Of a stretch of 64,000 bases of DNA, positions 15,262 to 23,963 are shown in pieces (the first letter of the stretch is position 1; every line of letters starts with the position of its first letter). This DNA comes from Gordonia sp. PP30. Its GTDB lineage: Bacteria; Actinomycetota; Actinomycetes; Mycobacteriales; Mycobacteriaceae. The notes beneath the pieces were generated by a model, which was not told where the DNA came from, made no database searches, and saw nothing but the letters and a program-made list of their open reading frames with translations. The translations under genes and the position numbers were made by a program. The DNA lies in assembly GCF_023100845.1 (NCBI RefSeq), contig NZ_CP095864.1, positions 3,844,001-3,908,000 on the forward strand. Direction: 5' to 3'.

Positions 15262-16343
15262 CAGCCGCCCGTCCCGCCGTTAGTCAGGTTCTTTTGCATA
15301 TTGGGCGGTCGGTGCGTGTTCTGCGCGGGCAGCGCCGGCGGCAGCAGGTTGGTGACCGTCGCCTCGAACCAGCGACCGTTGCCCAGCACGTTGGCGTACA
15401 GCTTGTAGAACGGCGCCAGGTTCTGGATCGACTTACGCAGATTCGAGTTCTGCCTGGTCAGCAGGGCCGTCACCTTGGACAGTGAGTCGAGCACCGGGCC
15501 GATCTGCTTCTCGTTGTCACGGACGATGCCGGTCAGCGAGGTCGACAGCGTCTCGGTGCTGGCGAGGAGCGCCGAAATGCTCTGCTGGCGCGTGTTCAGC
15601 TCCTTGAGCAGCACCCCGGCGCCGGCGATCAGCTTCACGAACTCGTCGTTGCGATCGGCGAGGATCTTGGAGCTGCCCTTGGTCGCCTCGAGCAGCCGCT
15701 GGACCTCGTCGTCGCGGCTGGCGATGGTCTTCGACAGCCGGGAGATCCCGTCCATGGCCGGCCCGATGTCGTCGGCGTTCGCGGTGAACACATCGGACAG
15801 CTGACCGAGCGCCTTCGCCACCTGATCGGTGTTGACGTTCTCGATCTGATTGGCGGCATCGCCGAACGCCTCGAGGACGTCGTACGGGGCCACCGTGTCG
15901 GTGAGGGTGTCGCGCGGATTGGCGAGCTTGGTGCCCTTCGGGTTCAGCGCGATGTACTTCTGGCCCAGGACGGTCTTGATCTGGATGGTGGCCTGGGTCT
16001 TGTCGCCGATCCAGGTGTTCTCGACGCGCATCCGCATGAGGACCTTGTCGCCGTCGAGCCGGACGTCGGTCACCTCGCCGACCTTCACGCCGGCGACCCG
16101 GACCTCGTTGCCGGCCTTGACGCCCGCCGCCTCGGAGAACTGCACCGTGTACTGCGGTGCCGCACCGACCATCGGCAGGTCCTTCAGGTAGAAGGCCGAC
16201 AGGGTCAGCATCAGGAGCACGACGATGCCGAGCACGCCAACGCTGCGCGCGCTGCGCTTGCCGGCGAACCGGCGCGACTTCTTCGGCGGCAGCTTGGTGA
16301 CGTCGATCTCGTCACCCGCGGGGGTGTTCTGTGGATTGGACAC
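15261..16343 (-). CDS. MCE family protein, MceC position
   Basis: 360 residues, the shortest of the six. A basic N-terminus (PPKKSRRFAGKRSARS) precedes the membrane segment (VGVLGIVVLLMLTLSAFYL). The MCE domain contains GNEVRVAGVKVGEVTDVRL. The helical region ends without the long C-terminal extensions seen in the mycobacterial MceC proteins, which often carry Pro-rich tails. mceB ends 3 bp upstream of the start. The role is one strand of the hexameric lipid-shuttling tunnel. Confidence 0.9.
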   Translation of the reverse strand: MSNPQNTPAGDEIDVTKLPPKKSRRFAGKRSARSVGVLGIVVLLMLTLSAFYLKDLPMVGAAPQYTVQFSEAAGVKAGNEVRVAGVKVGEVTDVRLDGDKVLMRMRVENTWIGDKTQATIQIKTVLGQKYIALNPKGTKLANPRDTLTDTVAPYDVLEAFGDAANQIENVNTDQVAKALGQLSDVFTANADDIGPAMDGISRLSKTIASRDDEVQRLLEATKGSSKILADRNDEFVKLIAGAGVLLKELNTRQQSISALLASTETLSTSLTGIVRDNEKQIGPVLDSLSKVTALLTRQNSNLRKSIQNLAPFYKLYANVLGNGRWFEATVTNLLPPALPAQNTHRPPNMQKNLTNGGTGG

Positions 16344-16346
16344 GGC

Positions 16347-17456
16347 TCACCCCTCCCCGTTGATCTTGCCGTCGGCCCAGCAGCGCGTCGCCGCGCTGGT
16401 GTAGAGCACGTGATTGATGTCGGGCAGCGGCACCAGCGGCTGCGTCAGCAGCGTCGACTTGCCGTTACCCGCGGTGATGTCGATACCGCACAGGTAGAAC
16501 TGGAACCACGAGCCGAAGGTGGCCGAGCGGCCCAGCTTCTCCAGTTTCACCGGGAGATTGGTCAGCGCCTTCTCCACGTCGGCGCTGCGGGCGTCGATCT
16601 TGTCCGACAGCACCTTGAGGTTGGCCAGCGAACCCTGGATGGACGGGCGCGTCTTGCTCAGTACCTCGCCGGTCAGGGTGGTCAGGTTCGACACCGAGGT
16701 GATGGCCGAGCCCACCGAGTCACGCTGGGCGGCCAGACCGACCACCAGCTTCTCGGTGTTGTCCAGGAGCGCGGTGAACTGCTTGTCGTTCTTGTTCACC
16801 GTCTCCAGCACCTTGGTCAGGTTGGTGATCATCTCGCCGATCACCTGGTCCTTGTCCGCGATGGTGTTGGTCAGCTGCGCAGTTTGGGTCAGCAACGACT
16901 GGATCGTCTGGCCCATGTCGGTGCCGTCACCGTTCTGGAAGACGTTGATCACCGTCTCCGCCAGCTTGTTCATGTCGTCCGGCGTGATCTGACGGAACAG
17001 CGGCCGGAAGCCGTTGAACAGCTCGGTCAGGTTCACCGCCGGATGGGTGTTCGACAGGAAACGGTTCTCGTTGTACGGGAACACGTGCCCCGGGGAGACC
17101 ATCTGGGTGTCGTCGGCCGGTCCCCGCTCCAGCGCCACGTACCGCAGGCCCGCGAGATTGCGGTAGCGGATGTAGACCTGGGTGCTCTTGGGGAGCCGGG
17201 CGCGGTTGACGTTGAACGAGACCTCCGCGCGGTTGTGGTCGACGATCTCGACCGACTCCACCTGGCCGACGCGCACGCCGGCGATCCGGACGTCGTCGCC
17301 CGGGTTCAGCATGGCCGCGTCAGTGAAGATGGCCTTGTAGCTGTCCTTGCCCGACGCACCGGCGTTGCCGATCAGCAGGGCCAGGACGGTGGTCGCCAGG
17401 ATGGTGACCACGGCGAACACGATCAGCTTGATCAGGGGTGCCCACATGCCTCTCAC
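16347..17456 (-). CDS. MCE family protein, MceB position
   Basis: 369 residues with a membrane anchor near residues 8-30 and an MCE domain with GDDVRIAGVRVGQVESVEI. The helical region is followed by a C-terminal pair of Cys (YLCGIDI and TRCWADG) that could form a disulphide outside the membrane. The start is GTG at 17456, overlapping the mceA stop in a GTGA arrangement. An ATG three codons later (17447) is the alternative. In mycobacterial operons the second subunit has the same size and cysteine pattern. Confidence 0.9.
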   Translation of the reverse strand: MRGMWAPLIKLIVFAVVTILATTVLALLIGNAGASGKDSYKAIFTDAAMLNPGDDVRIAGVRVGQVESVEIVDHNRAEVSFNVNRARLPKSTQVYIRYRNLAGLRYVALERGPADDTQMVSPGHVFPYNENRFLSNTHPAVNLTELFNGFRPLFRQITPDDMNKLAETVINVFQNGDGTDMGQTIQSLLTQTAQLTNTIADKDQVIGEMITNLTKVLETVNKNDKQFTALLDNTEKLVVGLAAQRDSVGSAITSVSNLTTLTGEVLSKTRPSIQGSLANLKVLSDKIDARSADVEKALTNLPVKLEKLGRSATFGSWFQFYLCGIDITAGNGKSTLLTQPLVPLPDINHVLYTSAATRCWADGKINGEG

Positions 17457-18772
17457 TTGATGGTCACCTCCGCTCCCTTGACCGCGCCGCCACCGATGTA
17501 GGTGACCCAGGTCGGGACCTGCGCCGGGTACTGGCCGCTGTCGGCGCCGTAGATCATCTTCATCTTGGTCACATACTCGCTATCGGTCATCCCGGCGCCC
17601 TGCGGCTGCGCGCTGAACTGCGGCTGCGGCAGGTCCTTGATGGTGGCCGGACCGGGGTTGCGCGACGGCGGCTGGTAGGAGCCGTCCGGGACGCTGCCGC
17701 CCGGGTACTGCCCGAACGGGCGGCCGTTGGTCGCCTTGTCATAGCAGCGGGCAGGCGGATCGCGCCACCACATGCGCGGCTCGTCCTGGTTCGGCAGGTA
17801 GCGGCCCCGCGGGTTCACGAACTGCACGTTCACGTGCACGCCCGGGTTCTCGGTGCCCTTGCCGACGATCGGACCCACCTTCGGGACGATCTCGGCGAAG
17901 TTCTTGAACGTGCACCCGAACACCGGAGACTGGCGGGCCAGCTGGACCAGCAGCGTCTCCGAGTCGACGAACAGGTTCACCACGTCCTTCTTGTTGGTCT
18001 TGAGGAACTTGGTGGCGTCGACCGAGGCCACGCCCAGCGTCGCGATGGTGTTTCGCAGGTCGCCCTGGCGATCGACGATCGTCCGGTTGGTCACCCGGAA
18101 GTTGTCCAGCGCGTCGATCACGTCCGGCAGCGCCTGGGAGTAGGTCTGCGAGAAGCTGGCGAGCCCCTCGAGCGTCCCCTGCAGCGCGGGCATGTTCTTG
18201 TTCAGCGCACCGAAGATGTCGTTGAGCTGCTCGATGGCCTTCTTCAGCTGCGGACCACGCCCGGCGAGCGCCGAGTTGATCGACGTCAGGGTGGCGTTCA
18301 GATCCTCCGGCGGCACGGCCTGCAGAATCGGCAGCAACGCGTCGAACAGATCCTCGACCTCGGGGGCGTTGCCCTTGGCGTCGATGTGGATGGTGCCGCC
18401 CTTGCCGAGGTTGCCCTCGGGGTCGTCCGGAATCTGCAGCGCGACGTAGCGCTCGCCGAAGAGGGTCTTCGGCAGGATCCGGGCGGTGCTGTTGGCGGGC
18501 AGCTGGTCGGCAAGCTTCGGATCGAGGGCCAGCGTGACGGCGACGGTGCCGTCGCTGTGCACGTTGACCTTGTCGACCGAACCGACGACGACGCCGCGCG
18601 CCTTGACGTCGGAGTGCTGCGTCAGTGCGTTGCCGACGCTGCTGGCCTCGAGGGTCACATCGGTCGTCGACTTGAAGGTGCCCATGAAGATCAGGACCGA
18701 CGTCGCGAGCAGTCCGATGACGACGACGTAAAAGACCAGACCCAGCAAACGGCGTTTAAGAGTCGCATTCAC
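17453..18772 (-). CDS. MCE family protein, MceA position
   Basis: 439 residues and the first mce gene after the yrbE pair. The membrane anchor is about 10-32 (LVFYVVVIGLLATSVLIFMG). The MCE domain has KARGVVVGSVDKVNV. The helical region is followed by a C-terminal ~110-residue Pro/Gly/Tyr-rich segment (YLPNQDEPRMWW onward) typical of MceA proteins. The start is GTG at 18772, six bases after the yrbEB stop. The mycobacterial Mce1A invasin assignment belongs to a different paralogue set, and no host-cell function should be assumed here. Confidence 0.9.
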   Translation of the reverse strand: MNATLKRRLLGLVFYVVVIGLLATSVLIFMGTFKSTTDVTLEASSVGNALTQHSDVKARGVVVGSVDKVNVHSDGTVAVTLALDPKLADQLPANSTARILPKTLFGERYVALQIPDDPEGNLGKGGTIHIDAKGNAPEVEDLFDALLPILQAVPPEDLNATLTSINSALAGRGPQLKKAIEQLNDIFGALNKNMPALQGTLEGLASFSQTYSQALPDVIDALDNFRVTNRTIVDRQGDLRNTIATLGVASVDATKFLKTNKKDVVNLFVDSETLLVQLARQSPVFGCTFKNFAEIVPKVGPIVGKGTENPGVHVNVQFVNPRGRYLPNQDEPRMWWRDPPARCYDKATNGRPFGQYPGGSVPDGSYQPPSRNPGPATIKDLPQPQFSAQPQGAGMTDSEYVTKMKMIYGADSGQYPAQVPTWVTYIGGGAVKGAEVTIK

Positions 18773-18778
18773 GTGCGG

Positions 18779-19651
18779 CTAACCTCCGACCCGGATCGAC
18801 GTGCTGGTGCCCCAGATGGCCAGGCTCAGGAAGAAGTCCAGAACCGCGATCAGCACCAGTGCGGCGCGAACGGCGTGTCCCACGGCCACGCCCACACCGG
18901 CGGGACCGCCGCTGGCGAAGTAGCCGTAATAGCAGTGGACCAGGATGATCACGAAGGCGAATATCAGCACCTTCAGGAAGCTCCAGAGCACGTCCACCGG
19001 CGGCAGGAACAGATTGAAGTAGTGGTCGTACGAGCCGGACGACTGACCATTGAACACGGTGTTGATGAACCGTGACGCCAGATACGCGGCCATCAGGCCG
19101 AGCACGTACAGCGGGATGACGGCGACGAAGCCGGCGATCACGCGGGTCGACACCAGGAACGGCACCGACGGGACCGCCATCACCTCGAGGGCGTCGATCT
19201 CCTCGGAGATCCGCATGGCGCCGAGCTGCGCGGTGAAGCCGCAGCCGACCGTCGCGCTGAGTGCGAGGCCGGCCACCAGGGGCGCCACCTCGCGGGTGTT
19301 GACGTAGGCCGATAGGAAGCCGGAGAGCGCCTCGGCGCCGATCTGGCTCAGAGCCGCGTAACCCTGCATGCCGACGACGACGCCGGTGAAGCCGGACATC
19401 AGGACCATGACGCCGACCGTGCCGGCGATCACGGCGAGGCCGCCGGAGCCGAAGGCCACCTCGGCGAGGATCCGGAGGACCTCGCGCTGGTAGTGGACCA
19501 GCGTCTTCGGAATCCACGCCATCGTGCGGGCGTAGAAGGACATCTGCTCGCCGGCGCCGTCGAGCAGCTTGAGCGGCTTGCCCGCGATCTTCTTGGCCTC
19601 GTAGGCCAGGTATTCGGGACGGCTCTTGGCGATCGTCACACCACGGGTCAC
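18779..19651 (-). CDS. YrbEB, MlaE-family permease of the Mce transporter
   Basis: 290 residues, five to six membrane segments. It carries the MlaE-family ATPase-contact motif (SEEIDALEVMAVPSVPFLV) in the cytoplasmic loop. The N-terminal ~45 residues are amphipathic, as in YrbEB proteins. With YrbEA it forms the inner-membrane permease that couples MceG ATP hydrolysis to lipid movement through the MCE hexamer. It sits 2 bp after yrbEA and 6 bp before mceA. Confidence 0.93.
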   Translation of the reverse strand: MTRGVTIAKSRPEYLAYEAKKIAGKPLKLLDGAGEQMSFYARTMAWIPKTLVHYQREVLRILAEVAFGSGGLAVIAGTVGVMVLMSGFTGVVVGMQGYAALSQIGAEALSGFLSAYVNTREVAPLVAGLALSATVGCGFTAQLGAMRISEEIDALEVMAVPSVPFLVSTRVIAGFVAVIPLYVLGLMAAYLASRFINTVFNGQSSGSYDHYFNLFLPPVDVLWSFLKVLIFAFVIILVHCYYGYFASGGPAGVGVAVGHAVRAALVLIAVLDFFLSLAIWGTSTSIRVGG

Positions 19652-19653
19652 GA

Positions 19654-20460
19654 CTAACCTACCTTCGGCGGGACGATCTGGATGAAGACCGCCGTGATGA
19701 TCAGGTTCGCGAAGAACAGCAGCAGGAACGTCACGACCACGGACTGGTTGACCGCGTCACCGACGCCCTTCGGGCCGCCCTTCGGGTTGAGGCCCTTGTA
19801 GGCGGCGATCACACCGGCGATGATGCCGAAGATCGCGGCCTTGAACGTCGAGACGTACAGGTCGGGGAGCTGCGCGAGGGCGCCGAACGAGGCCAGATAC
19901 GCACCGGGCGTTCCGCCCTGCACGATCACGTTGAAGAAGTAGCCGCCGACGATGCCGACGACGGCGACCAGGCCGTTGAGCAGCATGGCGACCAGCACCA
20001 TGGCGAGCACGCGGGGCACGACGAGGCGCTGCACCGGGTTGATGCCCAGCACCTCCATCGCGTCGATCTCCTCGCGGATGGTGCGCGAGCCCAGGTCGGC
20101 GGCGACCGCCGATCCGGCCGCGCCGGCCACCAGCAGCGAGGTCACCAACGGAGAACCCTGCTGGACGACGACGAGCACGCTCGCCGCGCCTGTGAACGAC
20201 TCAGCGCCGAGCTGCTTGATCAGCGAACCGGTCTGCATCGAGACGATCGCGCCGAACGGGATCGCGATGAGCGCGGTCGGCAGGATCGTGACGCTGGCGA
20301 TGAACCAGGCTTGCTGGATGAATTCGCGCCATTGGAACGGGCGTACGAACAGCTGGCGTGCGACGTCGACGAAGAGTTGAACGATGTTGCCGGTCTGGGT
20401 GAGAGCCCCGTCGCCGGCCTTCTGAATCTTCGCGACGCCACGCTGAGTGGCACTGGTCAT
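19654..20460 (-). CDS. YrbEA, MlaE-family permease of the Mce transporter
   Basis: 268 residues. The MlaE-domain signature REEIDAMEVLGINPVQRL is followed by VPRVLAMVLVAMLL. Five to six membrane segments and a short hydrophilic N-terminus are present. The ATG overlaps the end of mceG (ATGA), so the ATPase and permease are translationally coupled. That is unusual compared with M. tuberculosis, where mkl stands alone and the yrbE/mce operons are elsewhere. Confidence 0.93.
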   Translation of the reverse strand: MTSATQRGVAKIQKAGDGALTQTGNIVQLFVDVARQLFVRPFQWREFIQQAWFIASVTILPTALIAIPFGAIVSMQTGSLIKQLGAESFTGAASVLVVVQQGSPLVTSLLVAGAAGSAVAADLGSRTIREEIDAMEVLGINPVQRLVVPRVLAMVLVAMLLNGLVAVVGIVGGYFFNVIVQGGTPGAYLASFGALAQLPDLYVSTFKAAIFGIIAGVIAAYKGLNPKGGPKGVGDAVNQSVVVTFLLLFFANLIITAVFIQIVPPKVG

Positions 20461-21713
20461 TCTCGGGTGCTCCCCTGCCCGTCGCGAACGACGGTGATCT
20501 CTTCGGTGTCCTCACCCACGGTGCGGATCGTCTCGGTGACGCCCTCGGCGCCGTCGTCGAGGGTGATCGTCTGGGTGGGCGATTCGATGACCTCGGTGAC
20601 GCCGCCGGCCGAGGTGATGACCTCGGTGGCACCGTCGTAGCGCTGCGCGACCCCGGTCGGGTACTCGAACTGGTGGTTCGACATCGCGACGAGCGTGGCG
20701 GAGGTGTCCGGGCTCTCCGCCGCGCGGCGGTCCTCCTCGGCGATCGAGGCGCGGATCGCGGCCTGCGCGTTCGGCGGGAGGTCGTTGATGATGTTGAGGA
20801 CGTTCTGCCGGTGGCGGATCGCCGCCTGCCGGACCGGCATGCCCGGGTTCGGCTGGACCTGCGGGATGATCTCGCTGAAGTCGTCCTTGGTGCCACCGCC
20901 GGAGATACCGGCGGCCTGCATGGCGGCCTCCTGCGCGGCGACGGCCTCGTCCTTCTCCTCGGACATGCCGATGGGGCCGAAACGATCGCCCGACAGGAAC
21001 TGCTTGACGACGGGCTGCTCGGAGGTCAGCAGCACTTCGCGCGGGCCGAACATGACCAGTTCCTTGCGGAAGAGCATGCCGATGTTGTCCGGGATGGTGC
21101 GGGCGATGTTGATGTTGTGCGTCACGATCAGGATCGTGGCGTCGATCTCGGCGTTGATGTCGATCAGCAGCTGCGAGATGTACGCGGTACGGACCGGGTC
21201 CAGACCGGAGTCCGGCTCGTCGCAGAGGATGATCTCGGGGTCGAGCACCAGGGCGCGGGCCAGGCCGGCGCGCTTGCGCATACCGCCGGAGATCTCGCCG
21301 GGGAGCTTGTCCTCGGCGCCGGCCAGACCGACCAGCTCCACCTTGTCCATGACGATGCGGCGGATCTCGTCTTCCTTCTTCTTCGTGTGCTCACGAAGCG
21401 GGAAGGCGATGTTGTCGTAGAGGCTCATCGAGCCGAAGAGCGCACCGTCCTGAAAGAGGACGCCGAAGAGCTTACGGATCTCATAGAGTTCCTTGGCCGA
21501 GCACTGGGTGATGTCGGTGCCGTCGATGATCACCGAGCCCTGCTCCGGATGGAGCAGACCGATCAGTGTCTTCAGGAACACCGACTTACCGGTGCCCGAC
21601 GGGCCGAGAAGCGCGTTCACCTCGCCTGCCGGCAGGGTGAGCGTCACGTCGCGCCAGATGTTCTGTGAGCCGAAAGACTTGGTCAAGCCCTCGACTGCAA
21701 CCTCAACTCCCAC
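20457..21713 (-). CDS. mceG: MceG (Mkl), ABC ATPase energising Mce import
   Basis: 418 residues. The start is GTG at 21713, with GGAGGGA six bases upstream; longer in-frame starts lack such a site. Walker A is GPSGTGKS, the signature is SGGMRKRAGLARAL, Walker B is IILCDEPDSGLDP, and the H-loop is VTHN. The closest family is MlaF/Mkl. The ABC domain ends near residue 260. About 155 residues of Glu/Thr/Val-rich, low-complexity C-terminal extension follow, longer than in mycobacterial Mkl. It is the first gene of the operon. As in mycobacteria it could also serve other mce loci in the genome, which cannot be judged here. Confidence 0.93.
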   Translation of the reverse strand: MGVEVAVEGLTKSFGSQNIWRDVTLTLPAGEVNALLGPSGTGKSVFLKTLIGLLHPEQGSVIIDGTDITQCSAKELYEIRKLFGVLFQDGALFGSMSLYDNIAFPLREHTKKKEDEIRRIVMDKVELVGLAGAEDKLPGEISGGMRKRAGLARALVLDPEIILCDEPDSGLDPVRTAYISQLLIDINAEIDATILIVTHNINIARTIPDNIGMLFRKELVMFGPREVLLTSEQPVVKQFLSGDRFGPIGMSEEKDEAVAAQEAAMQAAGISGGGTKDDFSEIIPQVQPNPGMPVRQAAIRHRQNVLNIINDLPPNAQAAIRASIAEEDRRAAESPDTSATLVAMSNHQFEYPTGVAQRYDGATEVITSAGGVTEVIESPTQTITLDDGAEGVTETIRTVGEDTEEITVVRDGQGSTRE

Positions 21714-21889
21714 TGCGTCCCTCCAGACGTATTCTTCCGCACCGAGACGTCGTCGCGCCGGTCCCGACCACTTCGCGGAGGAACCCCCCACGCGGTGCCG
21801 CCAATTGTGGCTGGGGTCACCCTAACCCACCGCACCATCTGCAAACACCTCGACCTCGATGGATGCGAAGTCGTAGTCGTCCTGCGAAC

Positions 21890-21903
21890 TTACCTATTGG
21901 TAA
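21890..21903. promoter_or_regulatory. Inverted repeat upstream of mceG (possible operator)
   Basis: TTACC and GGTAA flank TATT, a perfect 5-bp inverted repeat in an otherwise GC-rich leader, 177 bases upstream of the mceG start. Many mycobacterial mce operons are controlled by GntR/FadR or TetR proteins binding such palindromes, but no regulator gene is adjacent here. Binding is inference. Confidence 0.4.
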
Positions 21904-22018
21904 CTTCCCGGTTCGCTGAGAATACCCAAAGAACACGGCCGCCACAAAGTGAGATCCGGGTCCACATCGACGGCCCACCGTGACGTACCGCACAGTGCCA
22001 TCGGGCCATACCCGGGCA

Positions 22019-22032
22019 GGGACTTTAGTCCC
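22019..22032. promoter_or_regulatory. DosR/DevR-type binding palindrome
   Basis: The sequence is GGGACTTTAGTCCC, a 14-bp match to the core of the hypoxia-regulator DosR site (GGGACT, two A/T, AGTCCC). It lies 306 bp upstream of mceG on one side and over 900 bp from rplL on the other, so its target is unclear. Confidence 0.6.
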
Positions 22033-22240
22033 GGCCGGTGAGCCGGTGCGATGAACGCCGATCGACGCTGGTCGCCGGTACCGCGTCGGGTAGTGACCGA
22101 GCGATCACTCGGGGAAATCCCAGGTGAACACCCGTTCCCGCGGGCCTCGAATCGGCCCGGCACGACCCGGAGAAGAAAGTGCGGGCGACACCCGGAATAG
22201 CCCGGCCGCGCCGACAGAATCGGGGCCGTCCGCGGCGCAC

Positions 22241-22803
22241 GAACTCCAGAACGGAGTTTCGACACCGACTCGGCTAGCGTCTCGCCGGGCTCAACGGGCG
22301 GTGTGGGAACCACCTCGCCGGGTCCAACGGGCGGTGAGACCCCCCAGCAGCCCGTTGAGCCGGTCGAGCCCGCAAGGGCGAGACCGAGTCGAAACGACCT
22401 CACCCATCGAGCCCACAAGAGCTCCGCGCCAGGCGTCACACCCGAACTCCAGAACGGCGTTTCGACACCGACTCGGCTAGCGCCTCGCCGGGCTCAACGA
22501 GCTATGTGCCAACCACCTCACCGGGTCAAACGGGCGGTGAGACCCCCAACAACCCGTTGAGCCAGTCGAGCCCGCAAGGGCGAGACCGAGTCGAAACGAC
22601 CTCACCCATCAAGCCCACAAGAGCTCCGCGCCAGGCGTCACACCCGAACTCCAGAACGGCGTTTCGACACCGACTCGGCTAGCGCCTCGCCGGGCTCAAC
22701 GAGCTATGTGCCAACCACCTCACCGGGTCCAACGGGCGGTGAGACCCCCAGCAGCCCGTTGAGCCGGTCGAGCCCGCAAGGGCGAGACCGAGTCGAAACG
22801 ACA
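22241..22803. repeat. 202-bp tandem repeat, 2.8 copies
   Basis: Units begin at 22241, 22444 and 22646 with GAACTCCAGAACGG. Each carries TTTCGACACCGACTCGGCTA, CTCAACG, GGCGGTGAGACCCC, CAGCCCGTTGAGCC-like and GAGTCGAAACGAC words. Units 2 and 3 are almost identical; unit 1 has diverged. Each unit is a pair of oppositely oriented dispersed repeats (TTCGACACC and GTCGAAACG ends), so it can fold on itself. No open frame is conserved across units. Confidence 0.9.
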
Positions 22804-22873
22804 CCCGTCGCTACGAAAGACGTAGCTGGGCGATCGCCGACTGACCGGACTCGCCTCCGGCCGATACGACGAC

Positions 22874-22905
22874 GAAGACCCGCAGGGAGATCCCTGCGGG
22901 TCTTC
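22874..22905 (-). terminator. Terminator hairpin after rplL
   Basis: GAAGACCCGCAGGG pairs with CCCTGCGGGTCTTC, a perfect 14-bp stem with a 4-base loop, 45 bases after the rplL stop. It is the likely end of the rplJL transcript. Confidence 0.8.
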
Positions 22906-22949
22906 GATCAGCCTGATTCAGGCGGCTGCTCGCACGAGGCGAGCCCGTC

Positions 22950-23339
22950 TCACTTGAGCGAGATGGAGGCGCCGGCCTCTTCCAGCTTGGCCTTGGCGGC
23001 CTCGGCGTCTTCCTTGCTGACCTTCTCCAGGAGGGCCTTCGGAGCGCTCTCGACGAGGTCCTTGGCTTCCTTCAGGCCCAGGCCCGAGACGACCTCGCGG
23101 ACGACCTTGATGACCTGGATCTTCTTGTCGCCGGCCGACTCGAGCACGACGTCGAACTCGTCCTGCTCGGCGGCGGCCTCGGCGCCACCGGCGGCCGGAG
23201 CACCGGCAGCGGCGACGGCGACCGGAGCGGCAGCGGTGACCTCGAAGACCTCTTCGAACTTCTTCACGAACTCGCTGAGCTCCAGCAGGGTCAGTTCCTT
23301 GAACTGCTCGATGAGCTCGTCAGCGGTGAGCTTCGCCAT
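22950..23339 (-). CDS. rplL: 50S ribosomal protein L7/L12
   Basis: 129 residues. The acidic stalk protein recruits elongation factors to the ribosome. The N-terminal dimerisation helix ([20 protein letters not shown]), the Ala/Gly/Pro hinge (about 38-57) and the C-terminal domain with [14 protein letters not shown] are all present. The start is ATG 23339 with GAGGAAGGA upstream. It follows rplJ by 99 bp and is part of the same transcript. The base composition and codon use are the highly biased type expected of a highly expressed gene. Confidence 0.99.
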   Translation of the reverse strand: MAKLTADELIEQFKELTLLELSEFVKKFEEVFEVTAAAPVAVAAAGAPAAGGAEAAAEQDEFDVVLESAGDKKIQVIKVVREVVSGLGLKEAKDLVESAPKALLEKVSKEDAEAAKAKLEEAGASISLK

Positions 23340-23438
23340 GATGGCGTCCTTCCTCTAATCCCTATGCGGGGGAGGCCTGCGGTGCAGGCCATGTCGGTGG
23401 GTACGGCCGACGGTGCCGGCCGCGATCGGGTCCGGGCC

Positions 23439-23963
23439 TCAGGCGGCTTCGGAGCCCTTCTTCTCCTCGAGGGCCGCGGCGAGACGCGCGACCTGCGAGG
23501 CGGGCTGGGTGAACAGCCCTGCGGCCTTTGCCAAGTTGCCCTTCATGGCACCGGCGAGCTTGGCCAGGAGGACCTCACGGGTCTCCAGGTCGGCGATGGC
23601 CTCAACCTCGGCGATGGACAGCACACGGCCGTCCATGTAACCGCCCTTGATGACCAGGGCCTTGTTGTCCTTGGCGAACGTCTTGATCGCCTTGGCGGCC
23701 ACGACCGGCTCACCTTCGATGAAGGCGATCGCGGTCGGACCCACGAACAGCTCGTCGAGCCCCTCAACGCCTGCTTCGGCAGCAGCACGCTTGACGAGGG
23801 TGTTCTTGGCGACGGAGTACGTCGCGCCTTCGCCGAGCGAGCGACGGAGTGCCGAGATCTGCGGAACGGACAGCCCACGGTATTCCGTGATGACCGCCGC
23901 ATTGGCACCCTCGAACAGCCCGGTGATCTCTGCGACCGCATCGATCTTTTCCTGGTTAGCCAT
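23439..23963 (-). CDS. rplJ: 50S ribosomal protein L10
   Basis: 174 residues from ATG 23963 ([13 protein letters not shown]), chosen because GAGGAGG lies just upstream; the frame is open further but without support. L10 anchors the L7/L12 dimers on the ribosome and in many bacteria represses its own mRNA by binding the leader. The [15 protein letters not shown] and KNTLVKRAA segments match the 23S-rRNA-binding N-domain. The C-terminal helix ([15 protein letters not shown]) binds L7/L12. The long structured leader upstream fits autoregulation. Confidence 0.98.
   Translation of the reverse strand: MANQEKIDAVAEITGLFEGANAAVITEYRGLSVPQISALRRSLGEGATYSVAKNTLVKRAAAEAGVEGLDELFVGPTAIAFIEGEPVVAAKAIKTFAKDNKALVIKGGYMDGRVLSIAEVEAIADLETREVLLAKLAGAMKGNLAKAAGLFTQPASQVARLAAALEEKKGSEAA

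Larger units (their letters stand above)
21714..22949. other. 1.2-kb gene-poor interval between rplL and mceG
   Basis: No convincing coding region was found on either strand. From left to right it holds the mceG leader, an inverted repeat at 21890-21903, a perfect DosR-type palindrome at 22019-22032, an unassigned 200-bp segment, a tandem repeat at 22241-22803, and the rplJL terminator at 22874-22905. A 49-codon frame (22051-22200, plus strand) starts 19 bases after the DosR-type site but has no recognisable similarity or convincing ribosome-binding site. Confidence 0.7.

Noticed and set aside
22051-22200. 49-codon frame just after the DosR-type site
   Set aside because: Arg/Pro-rich composition, no ribosome-binding site, no recognisable similarity; kept only as a note because of the nearby site.
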